A stretch of 64,000 bases of DNA from Streptomyces populi (GCF_002911015.1 NZ_KZ626844.1:1-64000), one strand, 5' to 3'. Counted from the first letter of the stretch, positions 18,329-27,592 are shown. Notes: generated by a model not told the origin, from the letters alone. Made by a program: numbers and translations.

Positions 18329-19924
18329 TCAGGTGAAGTGGGCTCCTCGGCGGCCCCGGGTGCGCGGACCGCCGTAGCTCATCGGGCCGCCCCCGCCGTC
18401 CCCCAGGAGGATTCCGCCGAGCACCGCGCCACCCGCCCCGGCACCCCCGCGGCCGCCCGAGGGATTGCCGTACGCCCGTACGTCCCGCTCGGCGAGCCGT
18501 CGTGCCTCCCGGGCGAGTTCGTCGGCCCGCAGCACCCCGGAGAGGGGGACGGACCCCGGCTCGAGCAGCCGCCGCGCCTCGGCCAGCCGGGTCCGTGCCT
18601 CGCTGCCGACCGCCCCGCGGTGCGTGCCGATGAAGCACGCGGCCCCGGCGAGCGCGCTGCGGGCCGGCACCAGCGCGTGATCGTGCCCGTCGGCCACTGC
18701 GCCGTCCCCCGCCCCGGCCAGGCCCGCGGACGCCTCCGTCACCCGGCGCAGCGCGTCCAGCGGATCGTGGGGCCCGGCCGCCGTCTCGTGGCGGACCGCG
18801 GAGAGCAGCGCCTCCGCGTGCCCCAGCGGCCCGACGAGCCCGGCGCGGGCGTCCGCCGGGAGTCCTCGGGCCGCGTCGCGCGCGGCCTCCGCCGCCGCGA
18901 TCGCCGCGGGCAGCCCGGCCGTCGCCGAGGCCAGTTCCCCGGCCAGCCGGATCACGCCGTTCACCAGGTCGGCGGCCTGGGTCAACGCCCCTTCCGCCGC
19001 CCGCAGATGGGCCGCCGCCTTCGGGCCGTCGCCCCGGTCCGCGTACTGACGCGCCTGGTTGAGATGGGACGTGGTGAACAGGAGCCGGTCCTTGGCCTGT
19101 TCGGCATCGCCGACGACCGGGAGCGAGGCGGCGGGAGCGTACCGCCCGTGGAGATCGGCGAGCGTGGTCTCGGCGGCGCGGACGCGCCCGGCGACCTCCC
19201 GGAAGAGGGTCTCGGCGGACTCCAGCGCGGCCACCGCGTTCCGTTCCAGCGCCCGGATCTGGTCGAACCCCGGAGCCGCCGTGTCCAGCAGCTCTCCGGC
19301 CTCCTGGCACCGGGCGACGATCTCCTCCAGGACGTCCCTGCGGCCGCCCTCGTCCCCGTCCGGGTCCACACCGGCCGCGTCCGCCTCGTCGAGGCGCTGC
19401 CGCAGCCGGAAGGCCGCGGCGAGTCCGGCTTCCGCGTGCCTCAGGTCGTACACGTACGGTTCGATCGCGTCGCCCGCCGACCGGTCCGCGGCGAGGGCGA
19501 GCTCCTCGGCGCCGACGCGCACGCAGTCGTCGATCTCGACGAGCGACCGCCGTGCCCGGAGGTCGAGTTCGGGCAGGGGGGTGAGCCCGGGGTCGCCGCC
19601 GGGTGTCGTCCGGGTCGCCGCCCGTCGTCTGCGGCGCGTGTACCCGTACGCCGCCAGCGCGCCCGCGGCGCCGACCGCGACCAGGGGCGGCACGAGATCG
19701 CCGGTCGTCGTCCCGTCCTGCGCGGTCGTGGCCGGCGCCGCGGTGACCTCCGCACCGTGCGCCGCGGCCGCCGGGGTCCCGGCCTCTGCCCCTGCCCCCG
19801 CCCGCGCCAGCGGCAGCACCAGCCATCCCGTCGCGACCAGCCCCCCGAGCACGGCATGCGCCACCCGCACGGCTCTGTGCGACAGGACCCGGCGCGACCG
19901 GCTTCGGATCGGGGGCGACGTCAC
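18329..19924 (-). CDS. Membrane-anchored coiled-coil protein, unknown function
   Basis: 531 residues. A basic N-terminus leads into a hydrophobic segment (about 19-35), an extracytoplasmic Ala/Thr stretch, a second membrane segment (LVPPLVAVGAAGALAAYGY, about 75-93) with an RRRRR stop-transfer, then about 400 residues of alanine-rich helices. The C-terminus is glycine-rich (GGRGGAGAGGAVLGGILLGDGGG). The tail and topology resemble proteins that carry an N-terminal TPM domain, but no TPM domain is visible here. The start is GTG 19924, supported by a TACGCT -10 element 7 bases before it; the frame extends upstream without good start sites. It is convergent with the SpoIIE gene. Confidence 0.65.
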   Translation of the reverse strand: MTSPPIRSRSRRVLSHRAVRVAHAVLGGLVATGWLVLPLARAGAGAEAGTPAAAAHGAEVTAAPATTAQDGTTTGDLVPPLVAVGAAGALAAYGYTRRRRRAATRTTPGGDPGLTPLPELDLRARRSLVEIDDCVRVGAEELALAADRSAGDAIEPYVYDLRHAEAGLAAAFRLRQRLDEADAAGVDPDGDEGGRRDVLEEIVARCQEAGELLDTAAPGFDQIRALERNAVAALESAETLFREVAGRVRAAETTLADLHGRYAPAASLPVVGDAEQAKDRLLFTTSHLNQARQYADRGDGPKAAAHLRAAEGALTQAADLVNGVIRLAGELASATAGLPAAIAAAEAARDAARGLPADARAGLVGPLGHAEALLSAVRHETAAGPHDPLDALRRVTEASAGLAGAGDGAVADGHDHALVPARSALAGAACFIGTHRGAVGSEARTRLAEARRLLEPGSVPLSGVLRADELAREARRLAERDVRAYGNPSGGRGGAGAGGAVLGGILLGDGGGGPMSYGGPRTRGRRGAHFT

Positions 19925-19931
19925 ATTTGGG

Positions 19932-19937
19932 AGCGTA
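19932..19937 (-). promoter_or_regulatory. Candidate -10 of the coiled-coil gene (leaderless)
   Basis: TACGCT (reverse strand) 7 bases before GTG 19924. Confidence 0.45.
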
Positions 19938-20194
19938 TGGCCGTTCGAGCGCCTCCGCGACCGGTATACGAGGAGTTGGGAGCAGTCGGGGTGCGGGAGG
20001 TATCGGGGTGTACGGGAGGGGCGCGGGGGTCGTGTTCCGCGGCTCGCCCCGTACGTGCGGACCGCCGGGACGACGCGTCGCGCAGGTCGGTCCGGCGTAC
20101 CGCGGAGGGCGTCACGCGAGGGGTGACCGCCACCGTTCCACGTGTCATGATCAGGACGCGGATTCCCTTCCGGCACGCGGAGGAGCGAGGCTCG

Positions 20195-20518
20195 ATGCAC
20201 TGGTATTTCGTCGCAGGCGCCGTGCTGGTCGTCATGGCGCAGGCGGGACTGGGGGCAGTGGCCCTCACGAGGCAGTGGATCCCGCCGTGGATGCGTTCCC
20301 GGGTCGTCCGTCCGAAGCTGTGGGGACGGGGCGCGCTGACGGGCGCCGTGGGCTGGTCCCTGTTCATGTTCCTCGGACCGCTCCGCGGACCCGACGCCGG
20401 CATGATGCCCTACGCCCTGGGCGGGATGGTCCTGTTCATCGCGGGCCTGGGGGTCCAGGCGGCGGGGCAGCGCCCGGGCCGGCGTCCCGTGGTCCCGCCG
20501 GCCCCCGAAGGACGGTGA
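20195..20518 (+). CDS. Small membrane protein, unknown function
   Basis: 107 residues with three hydrophobic segments: about 4-25 (YFVAGAVLVVMAQAGLGAVAL), about 47-62 and about 72-92 (LGGMVLFIAGLGVQAAG). It has a Pro/Arg-rich tail. The start at 20195 follows GGAGGAGCGAGG with good spacing. I do not recognise the family. It is convergent with the sdh operon; no clear terminator hairpin was seen between them. Confidence 0.7.
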   Translation: MHWYFVAGAVLVVMAQAGLGAVALTRQWIPPWMRSRVVRPKLWGRGALTGAVGWSLFMFLGPLRGPDAGMMPYALGGMVLFIAGLGVQAAGQRPGRRPVVPPAPEGR

Positions 20519-20573
20519 CGCCGGGGCACGCATGGACGGAGACGGCGCGCCGCCCCGCCCATGCCCGCCCCTC

Positions 20574-21344
20574 CTACGTCCGCCGCCTGCCGATCTTCGA
20601 ACCCAGCCACACGAGCGGGTCGTACTTGCGGTCGACCGCCCGCTCCTTCAGCGGGATCAGCGCGTTGTCCGTGATCCTGATGCCCTCGGGGCAGACCTCC
20701 GTGCAGCACTTGGTGATGTTGCAGTAGCCGAGGCCGTGCTCGTCCTGGGCCGTGGCCTTGCGGTCCAGGCCGGAGTCCGCGGCCGAGTCCAGCGGGTGCA
20801 TGTCCAGCTCCGCCACCCGCATCAGGAAGCGCGGCCCGGCGAACGCGGGCTTGTTCTCCTCGTGGTCACGGACCACGTGGCAGGTGTCCTGGCACAGGAA
20901 GCACTCGATGCACTTGCGGAACTCCTGCGACCGGTCGACGTCCTCCTGCATCATCCGGTACTCGCCGGGCCCGACCCCGGCGGGCGGGACGAAGGCGGGG
21001 ACCTGTCGCGCCTTGTCGTAGTTGAAGCCGACGTCGGTCACCAGGTCGCGTACGACCGGGAAGGCGCGCAGCGGGGTGACGGTGATCGTCTCCTCCCGGG
21101 TGAACACCGACATCCGCGTCATGCACATCAGCCGCGGCCGGCCGTTGATCTCCGCCGAGCACGAACCGCACTTGCCCGCCTTGCAGTTCCAGCGCACGGC
21201 GAGGTCCGGGGCCTGGGTCGCCTGGAGCCGGTGGATGATGTCGAGCACCACCTCGCCCTCGTTGACCTCGACCCCGAAGTCCTCCAGGCCGCCGCCCTTC
21301 ACGTCCCCGCGCCACACCTTGAAGCGGGCCTCGTAGCTGCTCAT
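20574..21344 (-). CDS. sdhB: Succinate dehydrogenase/fumarate reductase iron-sulfur subunit (Sdh1 type)
   Basis: 256-residue iron-sulfur subunit carrying electrons from the flavoprotein to the membrane anchor. The [2Fe-2S] motif is CKAGKCGSC plus a downstream CMTR cysteine. The second half has CIECFLCQDTC and CNITKCCTEVCP for the [4Fe-4S] and [3Fe-4S] clusters. The start ATG overlaps the sdhA stop (ATGA), so the two are translationally coupled. The long frame upstream is inside sdhA and is not real. Size and partners resemble the mycobacterial Sdh1 set rather than the classical sdhCDAB. Confidence 0.93.
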   Translation of the reverse strand: MSSYEARFKVWRGDVKGGGLEDFGVEVNEGEVVLDIIHRLQATQAPDLAVRWNCKAGKCGSCSAEINGRPRLMCMTRMSVFTREETITVTPLRAFPVVRDLVTDVGFNYDKARQVPAFVPPAGVGPGEYRMMQEDVDRSQEFRKCIECFLCQDTCHVVRDHEENKPAFAGPRFLMRVAELDMHPLDSAADSGLDRKATAQDEHGLGYCNITKCCTEVCPEGIRITDNALIPLKERAVDRKYDPLVWLGSKIGRRRT

Positions 21345-23311
21345 TCGTACAGCTCCTCTTCGGCGAGGTACTTGACCAGCTCCTCCTTCTCGAAGAGGGC
21401 GAGCAGGTCGGGGCGGATGGGCCGGGTGGTCTCGTTCACCAGGTCGATCTGTCCGGCCACCGGGTCGGTGGCGGCCAGCCCGCCGGTGGGGTCGGCGAGC
21501 CGGCACAGCAGGTTGATCCGGCGCCAGGAGCGCTCCATCGCCGGGTGGTCCTCCCGGGTGTGCCCGCCGCGCGACTCCGCGCGCTCCAGTGCAGCCCGCG
21601 CGACGCACTCGCTGACCAGGAGCATGTTCCTGAGGTCGAGGGCGAGGTGCCAGCCCGGGTTGAACTGGCGGTGGCCCTCCACCCCGGCCCGGCGCGCCCG
21701 TACCCGCAGCTCGGCGAGCTTCTCCAGGGCCTGCTCCATCTCGGCCTCCCGGCGGATGATGCCGACCAGGTCGTTCATGGCCTGCTGGAGCTCCTGGTGC
21801 AGGGTGTACGGGTTCTCGGGCGGCTGCGAGACGGCGGTGACGCCGTCGGCGGACGCGGGGACGGACTCGGGCCCCTCGGCCGAGAAGGGCCGCAGCGCCT
21901 CCGCGGCGGCCGCGTCGACCTGGGCGTCGTCCACCGGCGGGCGGGTGTCCTCCCCGGTGAGCCCGGCCGCGTACTCGGCCGCGTGCCATCCGGCCCGCCG
22001 CCCGAACACCAGGAGGTCGGAGAGGGAGTTGCCGCCCAGCCGGTTGGAGCCGTGCATGCCGCCCGCGACCTCGCCGGCCGCGAAGAGACCGGGCACCCCG
22101 CGTGCCGCCGCGGTGTCCGAGTCGACGGCGATGCCGCCCATGACGTAGTGGCAGGTGGGCCCGACCTCCATGGCCTCCGCCGTGATGTCGACGTCGGCCA
22201 GTTCCTTGAACTGGTGGTACATGGACGGCAGCCGGCGCCTGATCACCTCGGCCGGCATCCGGGTGGACACGTCGAGGAAGACGCCGCCGTGCGGGGAGCC
22301 GCGGCCCGCCTTGACCTCGGAGTTGATCGCCCGTGCCACCTCGTCGCGCGGCAGCAGCTCCGGAGGACGCCGGTTGTGGTCCGGGTCCTCGTACCAGCGG
22401 TCGCCCTCCTCCTCCGACTGCGCGTACTTCTCCTTGAAGACGTCGGGGATGTAGTCGAACATGAACCGCTTGCCCTCGGAGTTGCGCAGCACCCCGCCGT
22501 CGCCGCGCACCGACTCGGTGACGAGGATGCCCTTGACCGACGGCGGCCAGACCATGCCCGTCGGGTGGAACTGCACGAACTCCATGTTCAGCAGCGGCGC
22601 CCCGGCGAGCAGTGCCAGCGCGTGCCCGTCGCCCGTGTACTCCCACGAGTTGGACGTCACCTTGAAGGACTTGCCGATGCCTCCGGTGGCGATCACCACC
22701 GAGGGCGCCTCCAGGGTGAAGAAGCGTCCGGACTCCCGCTCGTAGCAGAAGACCCCGGAGACCCGCTCGCCGTCCTTCAGCACACGGGTGACGGTGCACT
22801 CCTGATAGACCTTCAGGCGCGACTCGTAGTCCCCGGTCTCCTTCATGTCCTCCTGCTGGAGGGACACGATCTTCTGCTGGAGCGTGCGGATCAGTTCGAG
22901 GCCGGTGCGGTCGCCGACGTGGGCGAGGCGCGGATACTCGTGGCCGCCGAAGTTGCGTTGCGAGATCCGCCCGTCCTTCGTCCGGTCGAACAGGGCACCC
23001 CAGGTCTCCAGTTCCCAGACCCGGTCCGGTGCCTCACGGGCGTGCAGCTCGGCCATCCGCCACTGGTTGAGGAACTTGCCGCCGCGCATGGTGTCGCGGA
23101 AGTGGACCTCCCAGTTGTCGCCCGAGTTCACATTGCCCATCGCCGCCGCGATGCCGCCCTCGGCCATCACCGTGTGGGCCTTGCCGAACAGCGACTTGCA
23201 GATCACCGCCGTACGGGCGCCGCGTTCGCGTGCCTCGATCGCGGCGCGCAGCCCGGCGCCACCGGCACCGACCACGACGACGTCCCACTCCTGTCGGTCG
23301 ACCACGGACAT
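21341..23311 (-). CDS. sdhA: Succinate dehydrogenase/fumarate reductase flavoprotein subunit (Sdh1 type)
   Basis: 656-residue flavoprotein that oxidises succinate to fumarate. It has the N-terminal VVVGAGGAGLRAAIEARERG dinucleotide fold and KAHTVMAEGGIAAA with the histidine that normally links FAD covalently. HPTGMVWP and the catalytic-domain GGVFLDVS and MGGIAVDSDTAA regions are also present. The C-terminal helical domain is complete. Length matches Sdh1 flavoproteins. It lies 18 bases after sdhC and overlaps sdhB by 4 bases. Confidence 0.94.
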   Translation of the reverse strand: MSVVDRQEWDVVVVGAGGAGLRAAIEARERGARTAVICKSLFGKAHTVMAEGGIAAAMGNVNSGDNWEVHFRDTMRGGKFLNQWRMAELHAREAPDRVWELETWGALFDRTKDGRISQRNFGGHEYPRLAHVGDRTGLELIRTLQQKIVSLQQEDMKETGDYESRLKVYQECTVTRVLKDGERVSGVFCYERESGRFFTLEAPSVVIATGGIGKSFKVTSNSWEYTGDGHALALLAGAPLLNMEFVQFHPTGMVWPPSVKGILVTESVRGDGGVLRNSEGKRFMFDYIPDVFKEKYAQSEEEGDRWYEDPDHNRRPPELLPRDEVARAINSEVKAGRGSPHGGVFLDVSTRMPAEVIRRRLPSMYHQFKELADVDITAEAMEVGPTCHYVMGGIAVDSDTAAARGVPGLFAAGEVAGGMHGSNRLGGNSLSDLLVFGRRAGWHAAEYAAGLTGEDTRPPVDDAQVDAAAAEALRPFSAEGPESVPASADGVTAVSQPPENPYTLHQELQQAMNDLVGIIRREAEMEQALEKLAELRVRARRAGVEGHRQFNPGWHLALDLRNMLLVSECVARAALERAESRGGHTREDHPAMERSWRRINLLCRLADPTGGLAATDPVAGQIDLVNETTRPIRPDLLALFEKEELVKYLAEEELYE

Positions 23312-23329
23312 CAGGGGGCTCCACCCAAT

Positions 23330-24151
23330 CTAGAAGAAGCGCGGATCGTCGAAGGCGCCGGACGCGACCAGGTACACGTAGAAGTCGGCGAGCGCCACGC
23401 TCACCAACGACGCCCAGGCCAGCAGCATGTGACGGGCGTTCAGCTTCCCGACCCACTGCCACATCCGGTACCGCACGGGATGCTTGGAGAAGTGCTTGAG
23501 CTTCCCGCCGACGATGTGCCGGCAGGAGTGGCAGGAGAGGGTGTACGCCCAGATCAGCGTGATGTTGACCAGGAACACCAGCGTGCCGAGGCCCATGTGG
23601 CCCCAGGCGTAGTGCTCGTCGCGGAAGGAGAGCACGGTGTCGTACGTGAGGACGCCGGCGACGACGAGGGCCGCGTAGAAGAAGTACCGGTGGATGTTCT
23701 GCAGGATCAGCGGGAAGCGGGTCTCGCCGGTGTACTTCTTGTGCGGCTCGGCCACCGCGCAGGCCGGTGGGCTCGCCCAGAAGCCGCGGTAGTAGGCCTT
23801 GCGGTAGTAGTAGCAGGTCAGCCGGAAGCCGAGCGGGAAGACCAGGATGATGATCGCGGGGGAGAGGGTCCACCAGCTCCCGAACAGGTCCGCGTTCGGC
23901 CCGGCGCGCATGGTCCCGCACCGCTCGGCCAGACACGGCGAGTAGAACGGCGAGACGTACGGCGCCGCGTAGTAGTGCGTGTCCGCGAAGGCCCGCCAGG
24001 TCGAGTACACGACGAAGGCCAGCAACCCGGCCGCGGTGGCGGCGGGCGCCAGCCACCAGCGGTCGGTCCGCAGATGCGGGGCGGCGATCGCGGCGCGCGT
24101 ACCGGTGCGTACACCGCCGCTGTTCAGATGAGGTTCCGTACCAGTGGCCAA
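23330..24151 (-). CDS. sdhC: Succinate dehydrogenase membrane anchor (Sdh1 type)
   Basis: 273-residue integral membrane subunit with about five hydrophobic segments, including WWLAPAATAAGLLAFVVYS, SPAIIILVFPLGFRLTCYYY and LVFLVNITLIWAYTL. Histidines suited to heme or quinone binding occur (NIHRYFF and the CHSCRH motif). A single large anchor of this length with sdhA and sdhB just downstream is the arrangement of the mycobacterial Sdh1 (Rv0247c-Rv0249c) operon, a high-affinity menaquinone-linked enzyme. The start is TTG 24151 with GGAG 8-11 bases before it; an AUG alternative was not found in the same position. Confidence 0.85.
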   Translation of the reverse strand: MATGTEPHLNSGGVRTGTRAAIAAPHLRTDRWWLAPAATAAGLLAFVVYSTWRAFADTHYYAAPYVSPFYSPCLAERCGTMRAGPNADLFGSWWTLSPAIIILVFPLGFRLTCYYYRKAYYRGFWASPPACAVAEPHKKYTGETRFPLILQNIHRYFFYAALVVAGVLTYDTVLSFRDEHYAWGHMGLGTLVFLVNITLIWAYTLSCHSCRHIVGGKLKHFSKHPVRYRMWQWVGKLNARHMLLAWASLVSVALADFYVYLVASGAFDDPRFF

Positions 24152-24196
24152 CTTCGCACTCCGGTCGGGTTCGGGGGCGCGCCGGGGTCGGGGGCG

Positions 24197-24520
24197 CTAG
24201 TGGGAGGGACCGTGGTGTGCGCCGAGACCCTCGTCGTCGGAATCGGTCCACAAGGAGCTGTCGTACGGGGTGTCGGAGACGGTCACCAGGTCGGGCAGCC
24301 GGCCGGAGGCGGACACCGCCGGCCCGGGCCCGGTGGGGCGCCTCGGGGAGGGTCCGGCGGACTCGCGCAGCAGCGCGAGGCTCTCGCGCAGATGGTCGGT
24401 GTCGGCGCGCACACGGCGCATCTCCAGACCGGCGCCCAGCTGCTGTTCCAGGCGCCGCACCGACCGCTGTAGATCGTCGAGACAGCGCTGGACCGACGTC
24501 AGGTCGTCGTGAACGGACAT
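24197..24520 (-). CDS. Small coiled-coil protein, unknown function
   Basis: 107 residues. The first 55 form a charged amphipathic helix with heptad character (VQRCLDDLQRSVRRLEQQLG, then RADTDHLRESLALLRES). The rest is Pro/Gly/Ser-rich and acidic. No known family recognised. It lies 45 bases upstream of sdhC in the same direction and may be the first gene of the sdh operon. GAGGG precedes the ATG. The 470 bases upstream (24521-24993), shared with the next gene, show no convincing gene; a short AT-richer stretch at 24890-24960 probably holds the promoters. Confidence 0.7.
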   Translation of the reverse strand: MSVHDDLTSVQRCLDDLQRSVRRLEQQLGAGLEMRRVRADTDHLRESLALLRESAGPSPRRPTGPGPAVSASGRLPDLVTVSDTPYDSSLWTDSDDEGLGAHHGPSH

Positions 24521-24993
24521 GACTTGCCCTCACTTCCGTGGGCCCCGGGGCCTTCAGGCGGCAACGTTCATGCGCCTGCGAGTGTTGCGCGTCACCCGCA
24601 CCCGTGTGAAGGCGTGTGCACGGATTGAAGGCCGTCGCGCTCCAGAACGGACTCCGCGCGCCGGGGTCGTCCGCCCTCGCGCCGGCCGGTCTCCCCACGC
24701 GCCCCGGGCGGGCCGGGGGGCCGCGCGGCAGGCGGGACGGCACGGGGGACCGGGCGGCGGATTCCCGCTCCCGCGGGTGCCCTGTCCGCGACACGCCCGG
24801 GACGCGGTTCCGGGCGCGGTTCCGGATTGCGCCGCACGAGTGGGGTTGCCCGCGCCCGTCGCCGTGTCTCCGCCGACGCTCCGCAGCACTGCTCTTCAGT
24901 TAGCACGTAGATCAGATCAGCTCCCTAATACCGCCGAACGGGATCAGAAGCAGACCTGCCCCCGCGGCGGAGCGTCCCCCGGAGGTTGCAGTG

Positions 24994-27546
24994 ATGTCCC
25001 ACGAAGGCGTCGGACTGCGCGCGGTGATGCGCTCGGCCGCATTCCTCACCGCGGGCGTGCTCGCGGTACCCGCCCTCGCGGCGTGCAGCGCGGACGACGA
25101 GACGGACAGGGCCGCGGCCGTGCAGGACATCGCGCCCGCGTCCCGTGACCTGATCGCCGACGGAGGCACCCTGCGCTGGGCCGTGGACGCCGTACCGGAG
25201 ACGCTGAACACGTTCCAGGCGGACGCCGACGCCGCGACCTCCCGGGTCGCCGGTGCCGTCCTGCCGTCGATGTACCGGCTGGACGCGAACGGGCGGCCGC
25301 AGGTCGACTCCGACTACCTGGAGTCGGCGAAGGTCGTGGGGACGTCGCCCAAGCAGGTCGTGCTGTACAAGCTCAACCAGCAGGCGGTGTGGAGCGACGG
25401 ACGCGAGATCGGCGCCGCCGACTTCGCCGCCCAGTGGCGCGCCCTGTCCGGCAAGGACTCCGCGTACTGGACGGCACGCAACGCCGGTTACGACCGGATC
25501 GAGAAGATCGAGCGGGGCAAGAACGACCTGGAGGTCCGCGTCACGTTCAGCCGGCCCTACGCCGACTGGAAGGCGCTGTTCTCGCCGCTGTACCCGAAGG
25601 ACGTCATGGGGACCGCGGACTCCTTCAACGACGGCGCGCGGCGCAAGCTCAAGGTCAGCGCGGGACCCTTCGCGGTGAAGACGGTCGACCGCAAGGCGGG
25701 CCGGGTCCGGCTCACGCGCAACGCGCGCTGGTGGGGTCGGCCCAGCAAGCTCGACGAGATCGATCTGGTGGCCGTGGCCCGTGACAAGCGGGCCGAGGCG
25801 CTCGCCGCCGACGAGCTCGACCTGGCCGAGGTCGACCCCGCCGAGGCCGAGCGGGTCACCCTCGCGGCCCGGAGCAAGGACGGCGCCCCGTTGCAGGGGG
25901 CCTCCGCGACGGGCGAGAGGGAACCGTCCGCGGAGAAGAGCGGGAAGGGCACGCCGAAGAAGAAGGGCGAGAAGAGCGAGGGGAGCGAGTCCGAGGAGGA
26001 CGGGAAGAACGCGGCGGAGGGGAAGAGCGACAGGAGCGACGAGGACGAGGAGGGCACCCGGAGCGAGAAGAGCGAGAAGAGCGAGAAGAGCGAGAAGAAG
26101 AGCAGGCACGACGACAGCGACGAGGGCGACGGGGAAGAGAAGACCGACAAGGAGGAGAAGAGCGGGAAGAGCGGGAAGAGCACCGGGCACGCGAAGAGCG
26201 ACGAGGACGAGGACGAGAAGAGCACCGGGCACAAGAAGAGCACCGGCCACAAGAAGAGCGACGAGGACGAGGAAGGCGACGGGGGTGAGAAGGGGGAGCC
26301 GGGCGCGAAGGGGAACGGGGCCGGGGCGAAGAAGGCTCCCGCGCGGTCGGCGCTGAGCGAGTTCGTGATCCGCAAGTCCCTCGAACCCGCCTACACGCAG
26401 CTCGCCCTCAACGGCTCGGAGGGCCCCCTCGCCGACGAGCGCGTCCGCCGCGCGGTGGCCCGCGCCCTGGACCGCAAGGAACTCGCCAGGATCGTCCTCC
26501 GGCCGCTCGGCCTGCCCGCCGAGCCGGTCGGCAGCCATCTCGCCCTGGCCGGACAGGCCGCGTACGCCGACAACAGCGGCGCCCTCGGCGAACAGGACGC
26601 CGCCGAGGCGCGGGCGCTGCTCGCGGACGCCGGGTGGGTGCCGGGCGGGCCGGTCACGGAGCAGAAGAAGACGGAGAAGGCGGCCGGGTCCAAGGGCCGG
26701 AAGGGGGACTCCGCCGAGGACGGCAGGCCGGGCGCCGGCGGGACGTACGTCCTCGGCGACGACGACAAGCCCGCCGGGGTGGGCCGGGCGCCGGCGCAGG
26801 ACCCCAAGGACCACGCGAGGAAGCAGGAGCAGCAGGCCGGCACGCGGCCGGGCGCCTTCACGGACGAGCAGGCCGCCCGGAACCTGGACGGCCGGCAGTA
26901 CGCCGGACGGGGCGGCCTCCCGGGGGCGTACGCGCCCAAGGGGACGGCCGCCCCGGCGGGCGCCGCGGCCGGCGTCCTCGCCAAGGACGGCAAGCCGCTG
27001 ACGCTCCGCTTCGTCGTGCCCTCCGGCGCGGGCTCGGAGTCCCTGCGCCTCGTGGCCGACCGGATCGCGCAGATGCTCCGGCGCATCGGGGTCCGTACGG
27101 ACGTCACGAAGGTCTCCGACGAGAGCTACTTCAAGGACCACATCGCCTCGGGACAGTACGACCTGGCGCTCTACTCGTGGCCCGCCTCCGCCTTCCCGGC
27201 CACCGACGCCCGCCCGATCTACGCCAAGCCCGTCCCGGCGGCGGACGGCTCGCTGAGCATCGAGCAGAACTACACCCGCGTCGGCACCGACCAGGTCGAC
27301 CAGCTCTTCGACCAGGCGCTCTCCACCCTGAACGAGGACGAGGAGCGCTCCCTGGTCCGCAAGGCGGACGCCCGCATCTGGGCCGCCGCCGGCTCCATCC
27401 CCCTCTACCAGCGCCCCCAGCTCGCCGCCGCCCGCATCGGCCTGGCGAACACCGGAGCCTTCGGGTTCCAGACCCCGGTGTACGAGGACATGGGCTTCCT
27501 GAAGAAGGGCGCGAAGCCCTCGGCGAGCCCGTCGAAGAGCCGGTGA
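24994..27546 (+). CDS. Family 5 solute-binding lipoprotein with charged low-complexity insertion
   Basis: 850-residue peptide-type ABC solute-binding protein (SBP_bac_5). The signal peptide ends at a lipobox LAAC (Cys31). The first lobe (about 60-300) contains LRWAVDAVPETLNTFQ and WSDGREIGAADFAAQW. Residues about 300-450 are an extraordinary Lys/Glu/Ser/Asp-rich insert with microrepeats (EKSEKSEKSEKK; KSTGHKKSTGHKK). The fold resumes at SEFVIRKSLEPAYTQL. A second looser insert (about 550-660) precedes LTLRFVVPSG. It is usually found near typA and bldK in Streptomyces. There are no permease genes of its own here. ATG 24994 is chosen for its spacing to GGAGG (24981-24985); GTG 24991 is an alternative. 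Confidence 0.85.
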   Translation: MSHEGVGLRAVMRSAAFLTAGVLAVPALAACSADDETDRAAAVQDIAPASRDLIADGGTLRWAVDAVPETLNTFQADADAATSRVAGAVLPSMYRLDANGRPQVDSDYLESAKVVGTSPKQVVLYKLNQQAVWSDGREIGAADFAAQWRALSGKDSAYWTARNAGYDRIEKIERGKNDLEVRVTFSRPYADWKALFSPLYPKDVMGTADSFNDGARRKLKVSAGPFAVKTVDRKAGRVRLTRNARWWGRPSKLDEIDLVAVARDKRAEALAADELDLAEVDPAEAERVTLAARSKDGAPLQGASATGEREPSAEKSGKGTPKKKGEKSEGSESEEDGKNAAEGKSDRSDEDEEGTRSEKSEKSEKSEKKSRHDDSDEGDGEEKTDKEEKSGKSGKSTGHAKSDEDEDEKSTGHKKSTGHKKSDEDEEGDGGEKGEPGAKGNGAGAKKAPARSALSEFVIRKSLEPAYTQLALNGSEGPLADERVRRAVARALDRKELARIVLRPLGLPAEPVGSHLALAGQAAYADNSGALGEQDAAEARALLADAGWVPGGPVTEQKKTEKAAGSKGRKGDSAEDGRPGAGGTYVLGDDDKPAGVGRAPAQDPKDHARKQEQQAGTRPGAFTDEQAARNLDGRQYAGRGGLPGAYAPKGTAAPAGAAAGVLAKDGKPLTLRFVVPSGAGSESLRLVADRIAQMLRRIGVRTDVTKVSDESYFKDHIASGQYDLALYSWPASAFPATDARPIYAKPVPAADGSLSIEQNYTRVGTDQVDQLFDQALSTLNEDEERSLVRKADARIWAAAGSIPLYQRPQLAAARIGLANTGAFGFQTPVYEDMGFLKKGAKPSASPSKSR

Positions 27547-27558
27547 CCTGCGGGTGAA

Positions 27559-27592
27559 CGGACCGGGGCCGCCCCGTGGCGGGCCCGGTCCG
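27559..27592 (+). terminator. Terminator hairpin after the solute-binding gene
   Basis: 14-bp stem with one mismatch (27559-27572 and 27579-27592), 12 bases after the stop. Confidence 0.6.

Noticed and set aside
24554..24889. 111-codon minus-strand open frame in the gap before the lipoprotein gene
   Set aside because: Arg/Pro/Gly-rich composition typical of random high-G+C frames, no ribosome site, no recognisable domain.
25557..26375. Minus-strand open frame rich in Ser, Phe and Leu over the charged insert
   Set aside because: It is the reverse reading of the Lys/Glu/Ser codon repeats of the lipoprotein; no ribosome site or family.
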